NCBI RefSeq assembly: GCF_003864255.1
Contig: NZ_QWEZ01000002.1
Span: 992,001 to 1,056,000 of the forward strand
DNA length: 64,000 bases
Source of the DNA: Aestuariirhabdus litorea
GTDB taxonomy: Bacteria > Pseudomonadota > Gammaproteobacteria > Pseudomonadales > Aestuariirhabdaceae
Reading direction: 5' to 3'
The notes under the pieces are model-generated. The model did no database searches. It was not told the origin of the DNA and saw nothing but the letters and a program-made list of their open reading frames with translations. The position numbers and the translations under genes were made by a program. Each line of letters opens with the position of its first letter. Positions within the stretch are counted from its first letter, which is position 1. Shown here piece after piece: positions 7,741 through 16,636 of the stretch.

Positions 7741-9383
7741 GTGGCAGACTGCGATGGGGCGCGTTTGGAGTGCTAATGGTGTTGTTGGCGGGGTGCGCCA
7801 ACCTGCAAAATTCGGCGTACACCAAGCAGGAGACCGAGCGCCAGATGAGCGAGGTCCGTGCTGACTCCGACGCCTATGTTGACACCCGCCTGCGACCGCC
7901 CGAACCGCCGGCGGAGGTTCGAAATGCCTTGCTGCCGGAGCTGGACATTCCGTTGGGGGAGGCGGGTGACCGTTTTGATATCGCGGTGAAAAATATGCCC
8001 GCCAGGGATTTTTTCATGGGGCTGATGGAGGGCAGCCAGCAGAATATTGTGGTCAGCCCTCTGCTGGAGGGCGAGGTCAGCCTGATGCTCAGCGACGTCT
8101 CACTGGAGCAGGTGTTATCGGCGGTACGAGACACCTATGGCTACGATTACCGTCGCAATGATTACGGTTACCAGGTGTTGCCGGCCCAGGTGCAGACGCG
8201 GATCTATCGGCTCGATTACCTGAATATCAAGCGTGCGGGCTCCTCAACCACCTCGGTCAGCAGTGGACAGGTGTCCAATGCCAGCAACCGCAACAGCGAA
8301 AATGCCAGCAACAACAACGCCAGCAACACCATCTCCCGAGATAACCGCGGCGACACCATCAACAGCGCCGAGATCAAAACCACCTCCAATACCGACCTCT
8401 GGAGCGAAATGACGGCTATGGTGCAGATGATTATCGGTGACCACCCGGAGCACCGGGTGGTGACCAACCCCCAGGCCGGTGTGCTGGTGGTGCGGGCGGG
8501 GAGCCAGGAGTTGAGGGGGGTGGAGGCCTTTCTTAACGTGGCAGAAGACAGCCTTCAGCGCCAGGTGCTGCTGGAAGCCAAAATTATCGAAGTGGAGTTG
8601 AACGACGGCTTCCGTTCCGGCATCGAATGGAACGCAGTCTTCACGCCGGGCAGCAAGGATATCTCCTTCGGCCAGGGGGCGGTCCCTTTCAGTAATACCG
8701 ATATCTCCAGAGGCGGGAACGGCCTGGGAGGGGTGTTTTCCGGTGTGTTGGATCTGGGCGACTTTACGGCGGCCATTGACCTGCTGGAAACCCAGGGCAA
8801 TGTCGACGTGCTCTCCAGCCCGCGCATCTCCACCGTCAACAACCAGAAGGCCGTCATCAAGGTGGGCAACGATGAGTTCTTCGTCACCGACTTTTCCACC
8901 ACCACCTCGACCACCAGCGCCGGCAGTACCACGGTGCCGGATGTCACCCTGACCCCCTTCTTCTCTGGTATTGCGCTGGATGTGACACCGCAGATCGCCG
9001 AGGACCAGGAGGTGATTTTGCATATCCACCCTTCGGTCTCCGATGTGGTGGACCAGAACAAGACCATCTCGGTGGGTGATGCCTCGGTCACCCTGCCCCT
9101 GGCCTTTAGCACCATTCGTGAATCCGACAGTATTGTGCGTGCCGAAAGCGGGCAGGTGGTAGTGATCGGTGGGTTAATGAAAACCTATGAGAAAACCGAT
9201 GTGGCTAAAACGCCGGTGCTGGGAGACCTCCCCGGTATCGGATACCTGTTCCAGCAGCGCCAGTCATCCTTTGTGAAGAGCGAGCTGGTGATTTTGCTTA
9301 AGCCGCAGGTGGTTGAAATCGGTACCTTCAACCGTGACCTGAGGAGAAGCAATGCCCGCGTGAACAAGTTGCTTAAATTCTAG
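7737..9383 (+). CDS. mshL: MSHA secretin MshL
   Basis: 548-aa outer-membrane secretin through which the MSHA pilus exits. The signal peptide has a lipobox ending LLAGC (Cys20), so this secretin is probably a lipoprotein that reaches the outer membrane without a separate pilotin. Order: STN-like domain (about 75-135), a low-complexity Asn/Ser-rich linker (about 170-205), an N1-like domain, then the secretin barrel (about 270-540) with VEVELNDGFRSGIEW, VDVLSSPRISTVNNQKA and the closing VPVLGDLPGIGYLFQ-type motif (here TPVLGDLPGIGYLF). A second secretin, PilQ, is at 54972. Confidence 0.95.
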   Translation: MSGRLRWGAFGVLMVLLAGCANLQNSAYTKQETERQMSEVRADSDAYVDTRLRPPEPPAEVRNALLPELDIPLGEAGDRFDIAVKNMPARDFFMGLMEGSQQNIVVSPLLEGEVSLMLSDVSLEQVLSAVRDTYGYDYRRNDYGYQVLPAQVQTRIYRLDYLNIKRAGSSTTSVSSGQVSNASNRNSENASNNNASNTISRDNRGDTINSAEIKTTSNTDLWSEMTAMVQMIIGDHPEHRVVTNPQAGVLVVRAGSQELRGVEAFLNVAEDSLQRQVLLEAKIIEVELNDGFRSGIEWNAVFTPGSKDISFGQGAVPFSNTDISRGGNGLGGVFSGVLDLGDFTAAIDLLETQGNVDVLSSPRISTVNNQKAVIKVGNDEFFVTDFSTTTSTTSAGSTTVPDVTLTPFFSGIALDVTPQIAEDQEVILHIHPSVSDVVDQNKTISVGDASVTLPLAFSTIRESDSIVRAESGQVVVIGGLMKTYEKTDVAKTPVLGDLPGIGYLFQQRQSSFVKSELVILLKPQVVEIGTFNRDLRRSNARVNKLLKF

Positions 9384-9385
9384 TC

Positions 9386-10288
9386 ATGTACCAGCAATTT
9401 TTCGGGCTCCGCGAACAGCCTTTTGCCCTCACCCCCAACACCGATTTTATGGTGAACCTGAGCAGTCATCAGGAGTGCATGAACCTGCTCCAGGTTGCTC
9501 TCTCCCAGGGAGAGGGGTTTGTAAAGATTGTGGGTGAGGTGGGCACCGGGAAGACGCTGATCTGTCGCCAGCTGATGAAGGAGCTCGATTCACAGGGTTT
9601 TGTCGTGGCCTATTTACCGAGCCCTGAGCTGAACGGTCGTGAGCTGCTCATGGCGTTGGCTAAGGAACTGGGGCTGAATAACCTGAAGCTGGATAATCCC
9701 CACGACCTTAGGGAGCGCATCTTTTATCGGTTGATTGAGCTTGCCCGTGGCAATCAGCGGGTAGTGCTGCTGGTGGATGAAGCCCAAAGTATGGGACGCG
9801 ACACCCTGGAGTCGCTGCGCCTGATCACCAACCTGGAAACGGAGAAGCGCAAGCTGTTACAGGTGGTGCTGTTCGGGCAGCCCGAGCTGGATGAACTGCT
9901 GCAGGGCAAGGAGATGCGCCAGTTGCGCCAGCGTATCACCTTCAGCTACCGGCTAATGCCCATTGTTCAGGGCAACATCGGCCACTATGTTAACCACCGT
10001 TTGACCGTAGCCGGGTATAACGGAGAGGGGCTGTTTGAGCCGGCGGCCCTGAAGCGGATTTATCGCGCCTCCTCCGGCATTCCCCGCCTGGTTAATATCC
10101 TCTGCAACAAGTCGATGATGGCGGCCTATGGCAAGGGGGACCGAAAGATCGCCGTGCGCCATGTGAGCCGCGCCATTAAGGATACCGAGGAGGCCGTCAG
10201 GCAGGGCACTGGCATACTGTGGCTGGCGGGGGGAGTGACCCTGGCGCTGGCACTGCTGGCCGGCGTTTTATACCGGGGGATGCTATGA
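9386..10288 (+). CDS. mshM: MSHA biogenesis ATPase MshM (ExeA-like AAA)
   Basis: 300-aa AAA ATPase of the ExeA/GspA class. Opens MYQQFFGLREQPFALTPNTD, the family signature. Walker A is GEVGTGKT (50-57) and Walker B is VVLLVDEAQ. R-rich sensor segments and GIPRLVNILCNKSM follow. A C-terminal membrane helix (about 276-296) would anchor it in the inner membrane. ExeA-type proteins help the secretin cross or insert at the peptidoglycan; that role here is inferred. The start is 2 nt after the mshL stop, and the 3' end overlaps mshN (ATGA). Confidence 0.92.
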   Translation: MYQQFFGLREQPFALTPNTDFMVNLSSHQECMNLLQVALSQGEGFVKIVGEVGTGKTLICRQLMKELDSQGFVVAYLPSPELNGRELLMALAKELGLNNLKLDNPHDLRERIFYRLIELARGNQRVVLLVDEAQSMGRDTLESLRLITNLETEKRKLLQVVLFGQPELDELLQGKEMRQLRQRITFSYRLMPIVQGNIGHYVNHRLTVAGYNGEGLFEPAALKRIYRASSGIPRLVNILCNKSMMAAYGKGDRKIAVRHVSRAIKDTEEAVRQGTGILWLAGGVTLALALLAGVLYRGML

Positions 10289-11499
10289 GCCTGATCAACG
10301 ATATGTTGCGGGACCTGGATGAACGCAACGCCGCGGCCGATAGCCCGGCCCGTGATCGGGTCGGGCAGCTGTTTGAATCCCCCGCCAGCCATCGGCGCTG
10401 GTACCAGCGCCCGGGCTACTGGGGGCTGGGTGCGCTTGGGGTCGCCCTGGTTGGTGCTGCGCTGTATGGGCTGTCGCTGACTCAAACGGCAACCTTCGAT
10501 GCCGGGGCGCGGGTGGCGGCACCGGCCTCGGCGCCGCCCCAACTTCAGCCCCAGGATCGGCCAGCGGCTGAGCCCGAGGCCGTGGCAGACCTGCCGGAAG
10601 CCTCGAAGGAAAGAGTGGCGGGGCCCGCGCAGGCGCCGACACAAGAGTCCCCACCTCAGGCCGAAACTATTGAAAACCCTACGGCCAATGCGCCCGTGCC
10701 GAGCCCCGCACCGCCTCCCCAGGCACCGCAGGTGGCAGAGGCCCCCAGCGAACCGGTAGCCAAGGCTGCCGCGCCCGCGTTAGCCACCCTGACCCCTGAG
10801 TCAACAACGCCCGCAGCGGTGGCGGGTAAAGCCACGACGGCGACGCCGAAAGCAACAGCGCCGCGCCCGGCCCCGGCTCAAGAGGAACTCCCTCGCTCGA
10901 CCATCGTTAACGCCCGCCGCTCTGAGGAGCAGTTACTGGTGGCGGCACGAGCGTTACTGGAGGCCGGCCGCCAGCAGGAAGCAGAACGCGCAATGCAGCG
11001 CGAGCTGGAGGCGGATCCGGGGCGGCACCGGTTGCGCTTGATGCTGGCTAAAAGCCTGCTTTCCCATGACCCGGTTGCCGCCCGCATCCTGATGGAGCAG
11101 GGGTTGGCGCTGCTACCCAACCACCACCCCTATCGGCTGGCGTTAGCCTATAGCTTTATGCGCGCAGGGGACTATACCGAAGCAGCTCGGGTGTTGGCGG
11201 CCCAGCGTCCCACCATGGCCGATGCCCTCGATTACTACACCACCGAGGCGGCGGTACAACAGTTTCTCGGTGACTATGCCGCCAGCGAACAGACCTACCA
11301 GCAGCTGCTTCGTTTGCAGGGTGCCAATGGGCGCTGGCTACTGGGGCTGGCGATTGCCCAGGATCACAGGGGTAATTACCAACAGGCGCGAATCAATTAC
11401 CAGAAAACGCTGGTGATGACCGATGTGGATCCGCAGGGCCGTGACTACGCGCGGCAACAGCTTGAGAGGCTGCAACGGATGGAGGTGGAATCATGGTAG
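10285..11499 (+). CDS. mshN: MSHA biogenesis protein MshN (TPR protein)
   Basis: 404 aa. The N-terminal segment MSLINDMLRDLDER is typical of GspB/MshN proteins. A membrane helix lies near residues 44-65. It is followed by a long Pro/Ala/Glu-rich spacer (about 70-215), then TPR-like repeats (about 220-400) with LVAARALLEAGRQQEAE and YRLALAYSFMRAGDYTEAAR. Probably spans the periplasm and works with MshM. The ATG at 10285 is chosen because it overlaps the mshM stop by 4 bp and begins the conserved segment. The 3' end overlaps mshE by 7 bp. Confidence 0.88.
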   Translation: MSLINDMLRDLDERNAAADSPARDRVGQLFESPASHRRWYQRPGYWGLGALGVALVGAALYGLSLTQTATFDAGARVAAPASAPPQLQPQDRPAAEPEAVADLPEASKERVAGPAQAPTQESPPQAETIENPTANAPVPSPAPPPQAPQVAEAPSEPVAKAAAPALATLTPESTTPAAVAGKATTATPKATAPRPAPAQEELPRSTIVNARRSEEQLLVAARALLEAGRQQEAERAMQRELEADPGRHRLRLMLAKSLLSHDPVAARILMEQGLALLPNHHPYRLALAYSFMRAGDYTEAARVLAAQRPTMADALDYYTTEAAVQQFLGDYAASEQTYQQLLRLQGANGRWLLGLAIAQDHRGNYQQARINYQKTLVMTDVDPQGRDYARQQLERLQRMEVESW

Positions 11500-13253
11500 A
11501 GCAGGGCGCACCAGCGGCTCGACGGCTGCGTTTGGGTGACCTTCTGGTTCAGCACCAGCTGATCAGTGAGGCCCAGCTGGAGCTGGCGCTGCAACAGCAG
11601 AAGCGCACCGGAATCAAACTGGGTCGAACCATAGTAGACATGGGCTTTATCGAAGAGGAGAAGCTGCTCAAGGTGTTTTCCGAGCAGCTGCAGATACCCT
11701 TTGTGGACCTGCGTTTCTTCAAGTTTGACAACGCCTTGATTCAGCGGCTGCCGGAGGTGCATGCCCGCCGTTACCGAGCCCTGGTGCTCTCCGATAACCC
11801 CGATGGCCTGTTGGTGGGTATGGCCGATCCGCTGGACCTGTTCGCGCAGGATGAGCTGCGCCGGATTCTGGGGGGCAATATCAAACTAGCGGTGGTGCGT
11901 GAGTCGGAGGTGTTGCAGGCGCTCGATGCGGCCTATCGTAAAAGTGGTGAGATCGCCTCCCTGGCGGGTGAGATTGAAGATGACCTGCAGGATGGTGATT
12001 TTGATCTCAGCCAGATGGGGATTACGGATAACGCCGGTGATGCGCCGGTGGTGCGCTTGCTGCAGACCCTTTTTGAGGACGCCATACAGGTTCACGCCTC
12101 GGACATTCATATCGAGCCCGATGAAAATGTGGTGCGGATACGCCAGCGGATTGATGGCGTGCTGGATGAACAGGTGATGAAAGAGAAACGGGTGGCATCG
12201 GCGCTGGTGTTGCGATTAAAGGTGATGTCGGGGCTCGATATTTCGGAAAAGCGTTTACCCCAGGATGGGCGCTTCAACATTCGCGTCAAGGGGAGAAATA
12301 TCGACGTCCGCTTGTCCACCATGCCGGTCCAGCATGGTGAGTCGGTTGTTATGCGGCTGCTGGATCAGAGTGAAGGGGTCTTTTCCATGGAAAAGCTGGG
12401 CATGCCTAACGCCATGCTTCGTCGCTTCAGGACCCTGCTGACCCGTCCCTACGGTATGGTGCTGGTGACCGGACCTACCGGTAGCGGAAAAACCACTTCA
12501 CTCTATGCGGGCATCAGTGAGCTCAATACCCCCGATAAAAAAATCATCACGGTTGAAGACCCGGTTGAGTACAGGCTTCCACGGATCAACCAGGTTCAGG
12601 TTAATGAGCAGATAGGCTTGAGCTTTTCTCGTGTTTTGCGCAGTGCCCTGCGGCAGGATCCTGACATCGTGTTGGTGGGTGAGATCCGGGATCAGGATAC
12701 CGCCGAAATTGCCCTGCGTGCTGCGATGACAGGCCACCTGGTGCTGTCTACCTTGCACACCAACGATGCCCTGACCAGTGCCTTGCGCCTGATTGACATG
12801 GGGGTGGAGCCCTTTCTGGTGGCGACGGCACTGAATGCTGTGCTCGCCCAGCGCCTGGTGCGACGGCTGTGCGCTAACTGTAAGGAACCTGCCAGCCTCT
12901 CCCCTCGCGAGCAGCGGCAGCTGCAGGCGGTCGCGGGCGAGATTGATATCACCCATGCGACCCTTTACAAGGGGCGCGGCTGCCATCATTGCAACAACAG
13001 CGGCTATCGTGGACGGGTCGGTATCTACGAATTGCTGGAGCTGGACTACCGAATGGTTGATGCGCTGCGAGGCAATGACCAGAATGCTTTCATTGCTGCC
13101 GCCTCAGCGGCGCCGGAGTATCGGCCGCTGGTGCTGGGAGCGCTGGATTACGCCCTTGAAGGGGTGACCAGTGCCGAGGAGGTGTTCCGGGTGTCCGCCA
13201 CCCTGGCCGATGATGTGGGGCTGGGAGATCTGGCCTTGGCCGGGGAGGAATAA
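11493..13253 (+). CDS. mshE: MSHA pilus extension ATPase MshE
   Basis: 586-aa GspE/PilB-family ATPase that drives pilin polymerisation. The N-terminus carries a tandem MshEN motif: RLGDLLV... (13-36) and KLGRTIV... (42-65), 24 residues each with a 5-residue spacer. This is the published c-di-GMP-binding layout. The usual Gly at position 10 of the first motif is Gln. The catalytic core has GPTGSGKTT (Walker A), VEDPVEYRLP (Asp box), DIVLVGEIRD (Walker B) and GHLVLSTLHTND (His box). The zinc pairs are CANC and CHHC. Expect control of MSHA assembly by c-di-GMP. Confidence 0.95.
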   Translation: MVEQGAPAARRLRLGDLLVQHQLISEAQLELALQQQKRTGIKLGRTIVDMGFIEEEKLLKVFSEQLQIPFVDLRFFKFDNALIQRLPEVHARRYRALVLSDNPDGLLVGMADPLDLFAQDELRRILGGNIKLAVVRESEVLQALDAAYRKSGEIASLAGEIEDDLQDGDFDLSQMGITDNAGDAPVVRLLQTLFEDAIQVHASDIHIEPDENVVRIRQRIDGVLDEQVMKEKRVASALVLRLKVMSGLDISEKRLPQDGRFNIRVKGRNIDVRLSTMPVQHGESVVMRLLDQSEGVFSMEKLGMPNAMLRRFRTLLTRPYGMVLVTGPTGSGKTTSLYAGISELNTPDKKIITVEDPVEYRLPRINQVQVNEQIGLSFSRVLRSALRQDPDIVLVGEIRDQDTAEIALRAAMTGHLVLSTLHTNDALTSALRLIDMGVEPFLVATALNAVLAQRLVRRLCANCKEPASLSPREQRQLQAVAGEIDITHATLYKGRGCHHCNNSGYRGRVGIYELLELDYRMVDALRGNDQNAFIAAASAAPEYRPLVLGALDYALEGVTSAEEVFRVSATLADDVGLGDLALAGEE

Positions 13254-13256
13254 AGG

Positions 13257-14480
13257 GTGGCGAACTTTAGCTGGCGAGGCCGGGATGCCCAGGGAGCTGA
13301 GGTCAGCGGAGAGCGGGAAGCGCCTTCGGCAGATGTGGTCGCCCGGCAGCTGGGTGCGGAGCAGATCGTTCCCCTCGCCATTGTTGAGGTGGCGTCCTCG
13401 TCGGGGGGCGGGATTCGCCTTGAGCAGCTGTTTGCCAAGCGCCGGGTAGAGCTGGATGAGCTGGTGATCTTCAGTCGCCAGATGTACAGCCTGACCAAGG
13501 CAGGGGTGCCGATTATCCGTGCAATGAGAGGGCTGCAGAACTCGGCTCGATCCCCCTTGCTGGCCGAGGTGCTTGGAAGGGTGGCGGATGACCTGGAGTC
13601 GGGGATGTCTCTGGCCGGGGCGTTGCAGCAGCATCCGCGGGTGTTCAGTCCCATGTTCATCAACATGATCCATGTTGGTGAAAATACCGGTCGGCTCGAC
13701 CGCGCGTTTCACCAGCTCTCGGAATACCTGGAGATGGAGCGCGAAACCCGCAAGCGCATCAAGCAGGCCACCCGTTATCCCATGCTGGTGGTGGTTGCGA
13801 TGGCGGTGGCCCTGGCTGTGGTCAATTTTCTGGTGATCCCCTCCTTCTCATCGGTGTTTGCAAAGCTGGGTGCGGACCTGCCCTGGCCAACCCTGGTGCT
13901 GATTGCTACCTCCAATTTTTTTGTCCACTACTGGTGGCTGATGTTGCTGGTGATGGCGGCGGCGGGGGTGGCAGGTTGGCGCTACCTGCAGACCGAGGCG
14001 GGGGCATTACGCTGGGATCGCTATCGGTTGCGGCTGCCACTGGTGGGGCCCATCTTTGAGCGTATCGCCCTCGGCCGTTTTGCGCGCACCTTCTCGATGA
14101 TGGTGAGCGCGGGGGTGCCGATGATGCAGGTGCTGGGTATCGTGGCGCGTACGGTGGGCAATAAACATATAGGGGCCGGTATCGAAAGTATGCGCAACGG
14201 GGTTGAGCGGGGGGAGTCGCTGCTCCGGACCGCCGCCAATACCCAGCTGTTTAGCCCGCTGGTACTGCAGATGCTGGCGGTGGGAGAGGAGACCGGTGCC
14301 ATTGATGAGTTGTTTGAGGAGGTGGCGGACTTTTATGACCAGGAGGTGGATTATGATCTGCGCCGCCTGGCCGATGCCATCGAGCCGATCCTGATCGTCG
14401 CCCTGGGGGTGATGGTGCTGATTTTGGCGCTGGGCGTCTTCCTGCCGGTATGGGAGTTGGGGGCAGTGGTCAGAAACTAA
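13257..14480 (+). CDS. mshG: MSHA platform protein MshG (PilC/GspF family)
   Basis: 407-aa polytopic inner-membrane protein that couples the ATPase to pilin extraction. Two GspF domains are recognisable: the first around 70-190 (LVIFSRQMYSLTKAGVPI, MFINMIHVGENTGRLD) and the second around 270-395 (ARTFSMMVSAGVPMMQVL, QMLAVGEETGAIDELF). Membrane helices lie near 170-190, 220-240 and 375-400. The start is a GTG at 13257, 3 nt after the mshE stop, behind AAAGG. A 132-bp gap with no mshF follows. Confidence 0.94.
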   Translation: MANFSWRGRDAQGAEVSGEREAPSADVVARQLGAEQIVPLAIVEVASSSGGGIRLEQLFAKRRVELDELVIFSRQMYSLTKAGVPIIRAMRGLQNSARSPLLAEVLGRVADDLESGMSLAGALQQHPRVFSPMFINMIHVGENTGRLDRAFHQLSEYLEMERETRKRIKQATRYPMLVVVAMAVALAVVNFLVIPSFSSVFAKLGADLPWPTLVLIATSNFFVHYWWLMLLVMAAAGVAGWRYLQTEAGALRWDRYRLRLPLVGPIFERIALGRFARTFSMMVSAGVPMMQVLGIVARTVGNKHIGAGIESMRNGVERGESLLRTAANTQLFSPLVLQMLAVGEETGAIDELFEEVADFYDQEVDYDLRRLADAIEPILIVALGVMVLILALGVFLPVWELGAVVRN

Positions 14481-14612
14481 CAGGTGCCCGCCTTTTTTTG
14501 CTATACGCTTTATGACATAGTTCAGGTAATACAGAGGGTTGGGTGATTTAGTTAAAAATGAGTCTGAGTCCTGGTGGCGGTTTAGCCCGGGAGTACGGGC
14601 TCGGGAGAGCGA

Positions 14613-15131
14613 ATGGATAGGGACTGTTCAGGCGGGCGAGCGCTACCGGGTCAGCGGGGGTTTACCCTGATCGAGCTGATCGTGGTGGTCACCATTTTAG
14701 GCATTCTTGCCGCGGTTGCCCTGCCACGCTTTATTGAGGTCGCCGATTCCGCCCACGAAAACGCCGTGCGGGGCACCGGCGGTGCCCTCGCTTCTGCGGT
14801 ACTGCTGGTGCGTGCCCAGTGGATGACCAACCAGACCCAGGGGGCAGTCTGCAATCTCAAAGGCTTTGGCGCCGGCAACGTCTGCACCAACACCAGTGGC
14901 TGGCCGGTCTCCACCGACGGTAACAATGGGGATCCCGATGCCAATCGGTGCATCCAGGTGTGGCAATCGGTATTGCAGGGCTCGGCGCCCACGGTATCAA
15001 CCGGCGCCGGAACCGATTATCTGGTGACGGCCGCCGGCGGTCAGTGCACCTTTACCTATCAACCGGATAATCGTAACCACACCATTATCTACAACTCACT
15101 GAATGGGTCGGTGGTGACCACCATCAACTAG
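14613..15131 (+). CDS. mshB: MSHA prepilin MshB-like
   Basis: 172-aa type IV prepilin. The leader of 16 residues ends in Gly; the mature protein starts FTLIELIVVVTILGILAA with Glu5. The length, and its place directly before the major pilin, fit MshB. The globular part has cysteines at several positions (NLKG, VCTN, RCIQ, QCTF contexts) that could form disulfides. The upstream gap holds a small hairpin (AGCCCG...CGGGCT, 14584-14601) close to the start; a separate promoter for the pilin genes could lie there but I found no convincing one. Confidence 0.87.
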   Translation: MDRDCSGGRALPGQRGFTLIELIVVVTILGILAAVALPRFIEVADSAHENAVRGTGGALASAVLLVRAQWMTNQTQGAVCNLKGFGAGNVCTNTSGWPVSTDGNNGDPDANRCIQVWQSVLQGSAPTVSTGAGTDYLVTAAGGQCTFTYQPDNRNHTIIYNSLNGSVVTTIN

Positions 15132-15171
15132 CTCTAACTATTTTATTTCCTAAGAGAAGGCGGAAGAAACC

Positions 15172-15630
15172 ATGAAACAAGTGAATACCCAACAGCAGGG
15201 TTTTACCCTGATCGAGCTGATCATCGTGATCGTGATCCTCGGTATCCTGTCGGCCTTTGCCTTGCCGCGCTTTGCGGACCTGGGTGGGGATGCACGAGCG
15301 GCCTCTATGAACGGTGCTCTGGGTGCAGTGCGTTCAGCCGCGGCGATTGCCCACTCGGCCTATCTTGCCGATGGCAATAATCCCGCTTCGGTCACGCTGG
15401 AAGGTACTGCAATCGCTATTACCAATGGTTATCCGACCGAGGCTTCTATCCTCCTGGCGGCCCAGATTGATGCTTCGGACTATAGTATCAAACCGGCAAC
15501 CCCTGCAGCGGGCACGGTAACCATTCAGGCAAATGGAGCCACTACGCCGGCCACCTGCCAGTTTACCTATCAGGAAGCGGCTGCAGGCGCTGCGCCTACG
15601 GTGGTTGCAACACTGACCAATTGTGATTAA
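15172..15630 (+). CDS. mshA: MSHA major pilin MshA-like
   Basis: 152-aa prepilin. A 10-residue leader (MKQVNTQQQG) is cleaved by PilD-type peptidase before FTLIELIIVIVILGIL, with Glu5. The body is Ala-rich. A Cys pair (ATCQF and TNCD) at the C-terminus would close the D-loop. Its place after mshB, strong ribosome site (GAGAAGG) and simple, low-charge sequence favour the major subunit. No terminator is seen after it, so the downstream minor pilins are probably on the same message. Confidence 0.88.
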   Translation: MKQVNTQQQGFTLIELIIVIVILGILSAFALPRFADLGGDARAASMNGALGAVRSAAAIAHSAYLADGNNPASVTLEGTAIAITNGYPTEASILLAAQIDASDYSIKPATPAAGTVTIQANGATTPATCQFTYQEAAAGAAPTVVATLTNCD

Positions 15631-15656
15631 CCGCCTGGTTAGTTAGGGGGGCTTGC

Positions 15657-16160
15657 ATGAGGCAGCGACCGGGGCACAACCAGGGGTCCCGGCCTGTCGG
15701 GGGCTATACCCTGATTGAACTCACGATGGTGGTCGTGATTCTGGGCGTGGTGGCAGCGATTGCCCTGCCGCGCTTTTTTACCACCAGCGTTTACCAGCAA
15801 CGCTTTTTTGCCGACGACCTGCTGTCCGGCCTGCGTTATGGCCAGAAGCTGGCGTTGGCATCCGGTTGCCGGGTACAGGTGAGTGTCGGTGCGGGCGGCT
15901 TTGCCCTGCGCAAGGACAGCAACTGCCTCTCGGGGGGGGCTACCAGCTACCCCGCGACCAGCAACGTGCTGCACCCCTCCACCTATGATGCCTTTACTAA
16001 CAGCAACCCCGATGGTGTGACGGTCACGGCCGCCACTCTTGAGTTCACCAGTGTCGGGGGGCTGAGCGGTTGCAGCAGTGGTGACCAGGTGATTACGGTG
16101 GGCAGTGGGGCGGACCTGCGCACCTTAAGGGTCGACTGCACGACCGGCTTTGCGCGATGA
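15657..16160 (+). CDS. mshC: MSHA minor prepilin MshC-like
   Basis: 167 aa. Prepilin signal with a 16-residue leader (ending VGG), then YTLIELTMVVVILGVVAA; the mature residue 1 is Tyr instead of Phe. The region after the helix is of the GspH/FimT type (RFFADDLLSGLRYGQKLALASGCRVQVS). Probably a minor pilin at the tip or in initiation. It overlaps mshD by 4 bp (ATGA). Confidence 0.85.
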   Translation: MRQRPGHNQGSRPVGGYTLIELTMVVVILGVVAAIALPRFFTTSVYQQRFFADDLLSGLRYGQKLALASGCRVQVSVGAGGFALRKDSNCLSGGATSYPATSNVLHPSTYDAFTNSNPDGVTVTAATLEFTSVGGLSGCSSGDQVITVGSGADLRTLRVDCTTGFAR

Positions 16161-16636
16161 GGAGCTTTCGACAGCAACAGGGGCTGACCCTGATCGAGTT
16201 GGTGATCAGCATCGTCATCGGGGGTATTGCCGCGGCGGCGCTGCTGGGGGCCATGGCCACCATCGGTGGGCGCAACGCCGACCCCATGCTGCGCCAGCAG
16301 GCACAGGCCATTGCAACCGCTTATATGGATGAAATCTATCTCCAGCCCTTTGTCGATCCCGGCCTGGCTCCTTCGGCCAGTCCCTGTGCCGGTCCTCCGG
16401 CCGCGAGCAGAACGCTGTTTGATAATGTCTGCGATTACGATGGCCTGCTCGATACGGGCGCGGTCGATGCCAATGGCAATGCCATTGCATTACTGGGGCT
16501 CTACCGGATTTCAGTAAGGGTTACCCCCACCCCCTGGCAGGGTCTGGCGGCCAGCGATGTGCTACGGGTTGAGGTGGAGGTGACACCACCGGATGGTACG
16601 GCGGTGTTACTCACTGGCTACAGGACACGCTACTGA
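16157..16636 (+). CDS. mshD: MSHA minor prepilin MshD-like
   Basis: 159 aa. Leader MRSFRQQQG, then LTLIELVISIVIGGIAAAAL with Glu5; mature residue 1 is Leu. The QAQAIATAYMDEI segment after the helix is of the GspI/PilV type. It is coupled to both neighbours by short overlaps (ATGA with mshC, TGATG with mshO). Minor pilin of the MSHA set, assigned mainly by order and prepilin signal. Confidence 0.85.
   Translation: MRSFRQQQGLTLIELVISIVIGGIAAAALLGAMATIGGRNADPMLRQQAQAIATAYMDEIYLQPFVDPGLAPSASPCAGPPAASRTLFDNVCDYDGLLDTGAVDANGNAIALLGLYRISVRVTPTPWQGLAASDVLRVEVEVTPPDGTAVLLTGYRTRY

Noticed and set aside
14481-14612. mshF or a sigma54 promoter in the mshG-mshB gap
   Set aside because: No frame of useful length, and no GG-N10-GC element.
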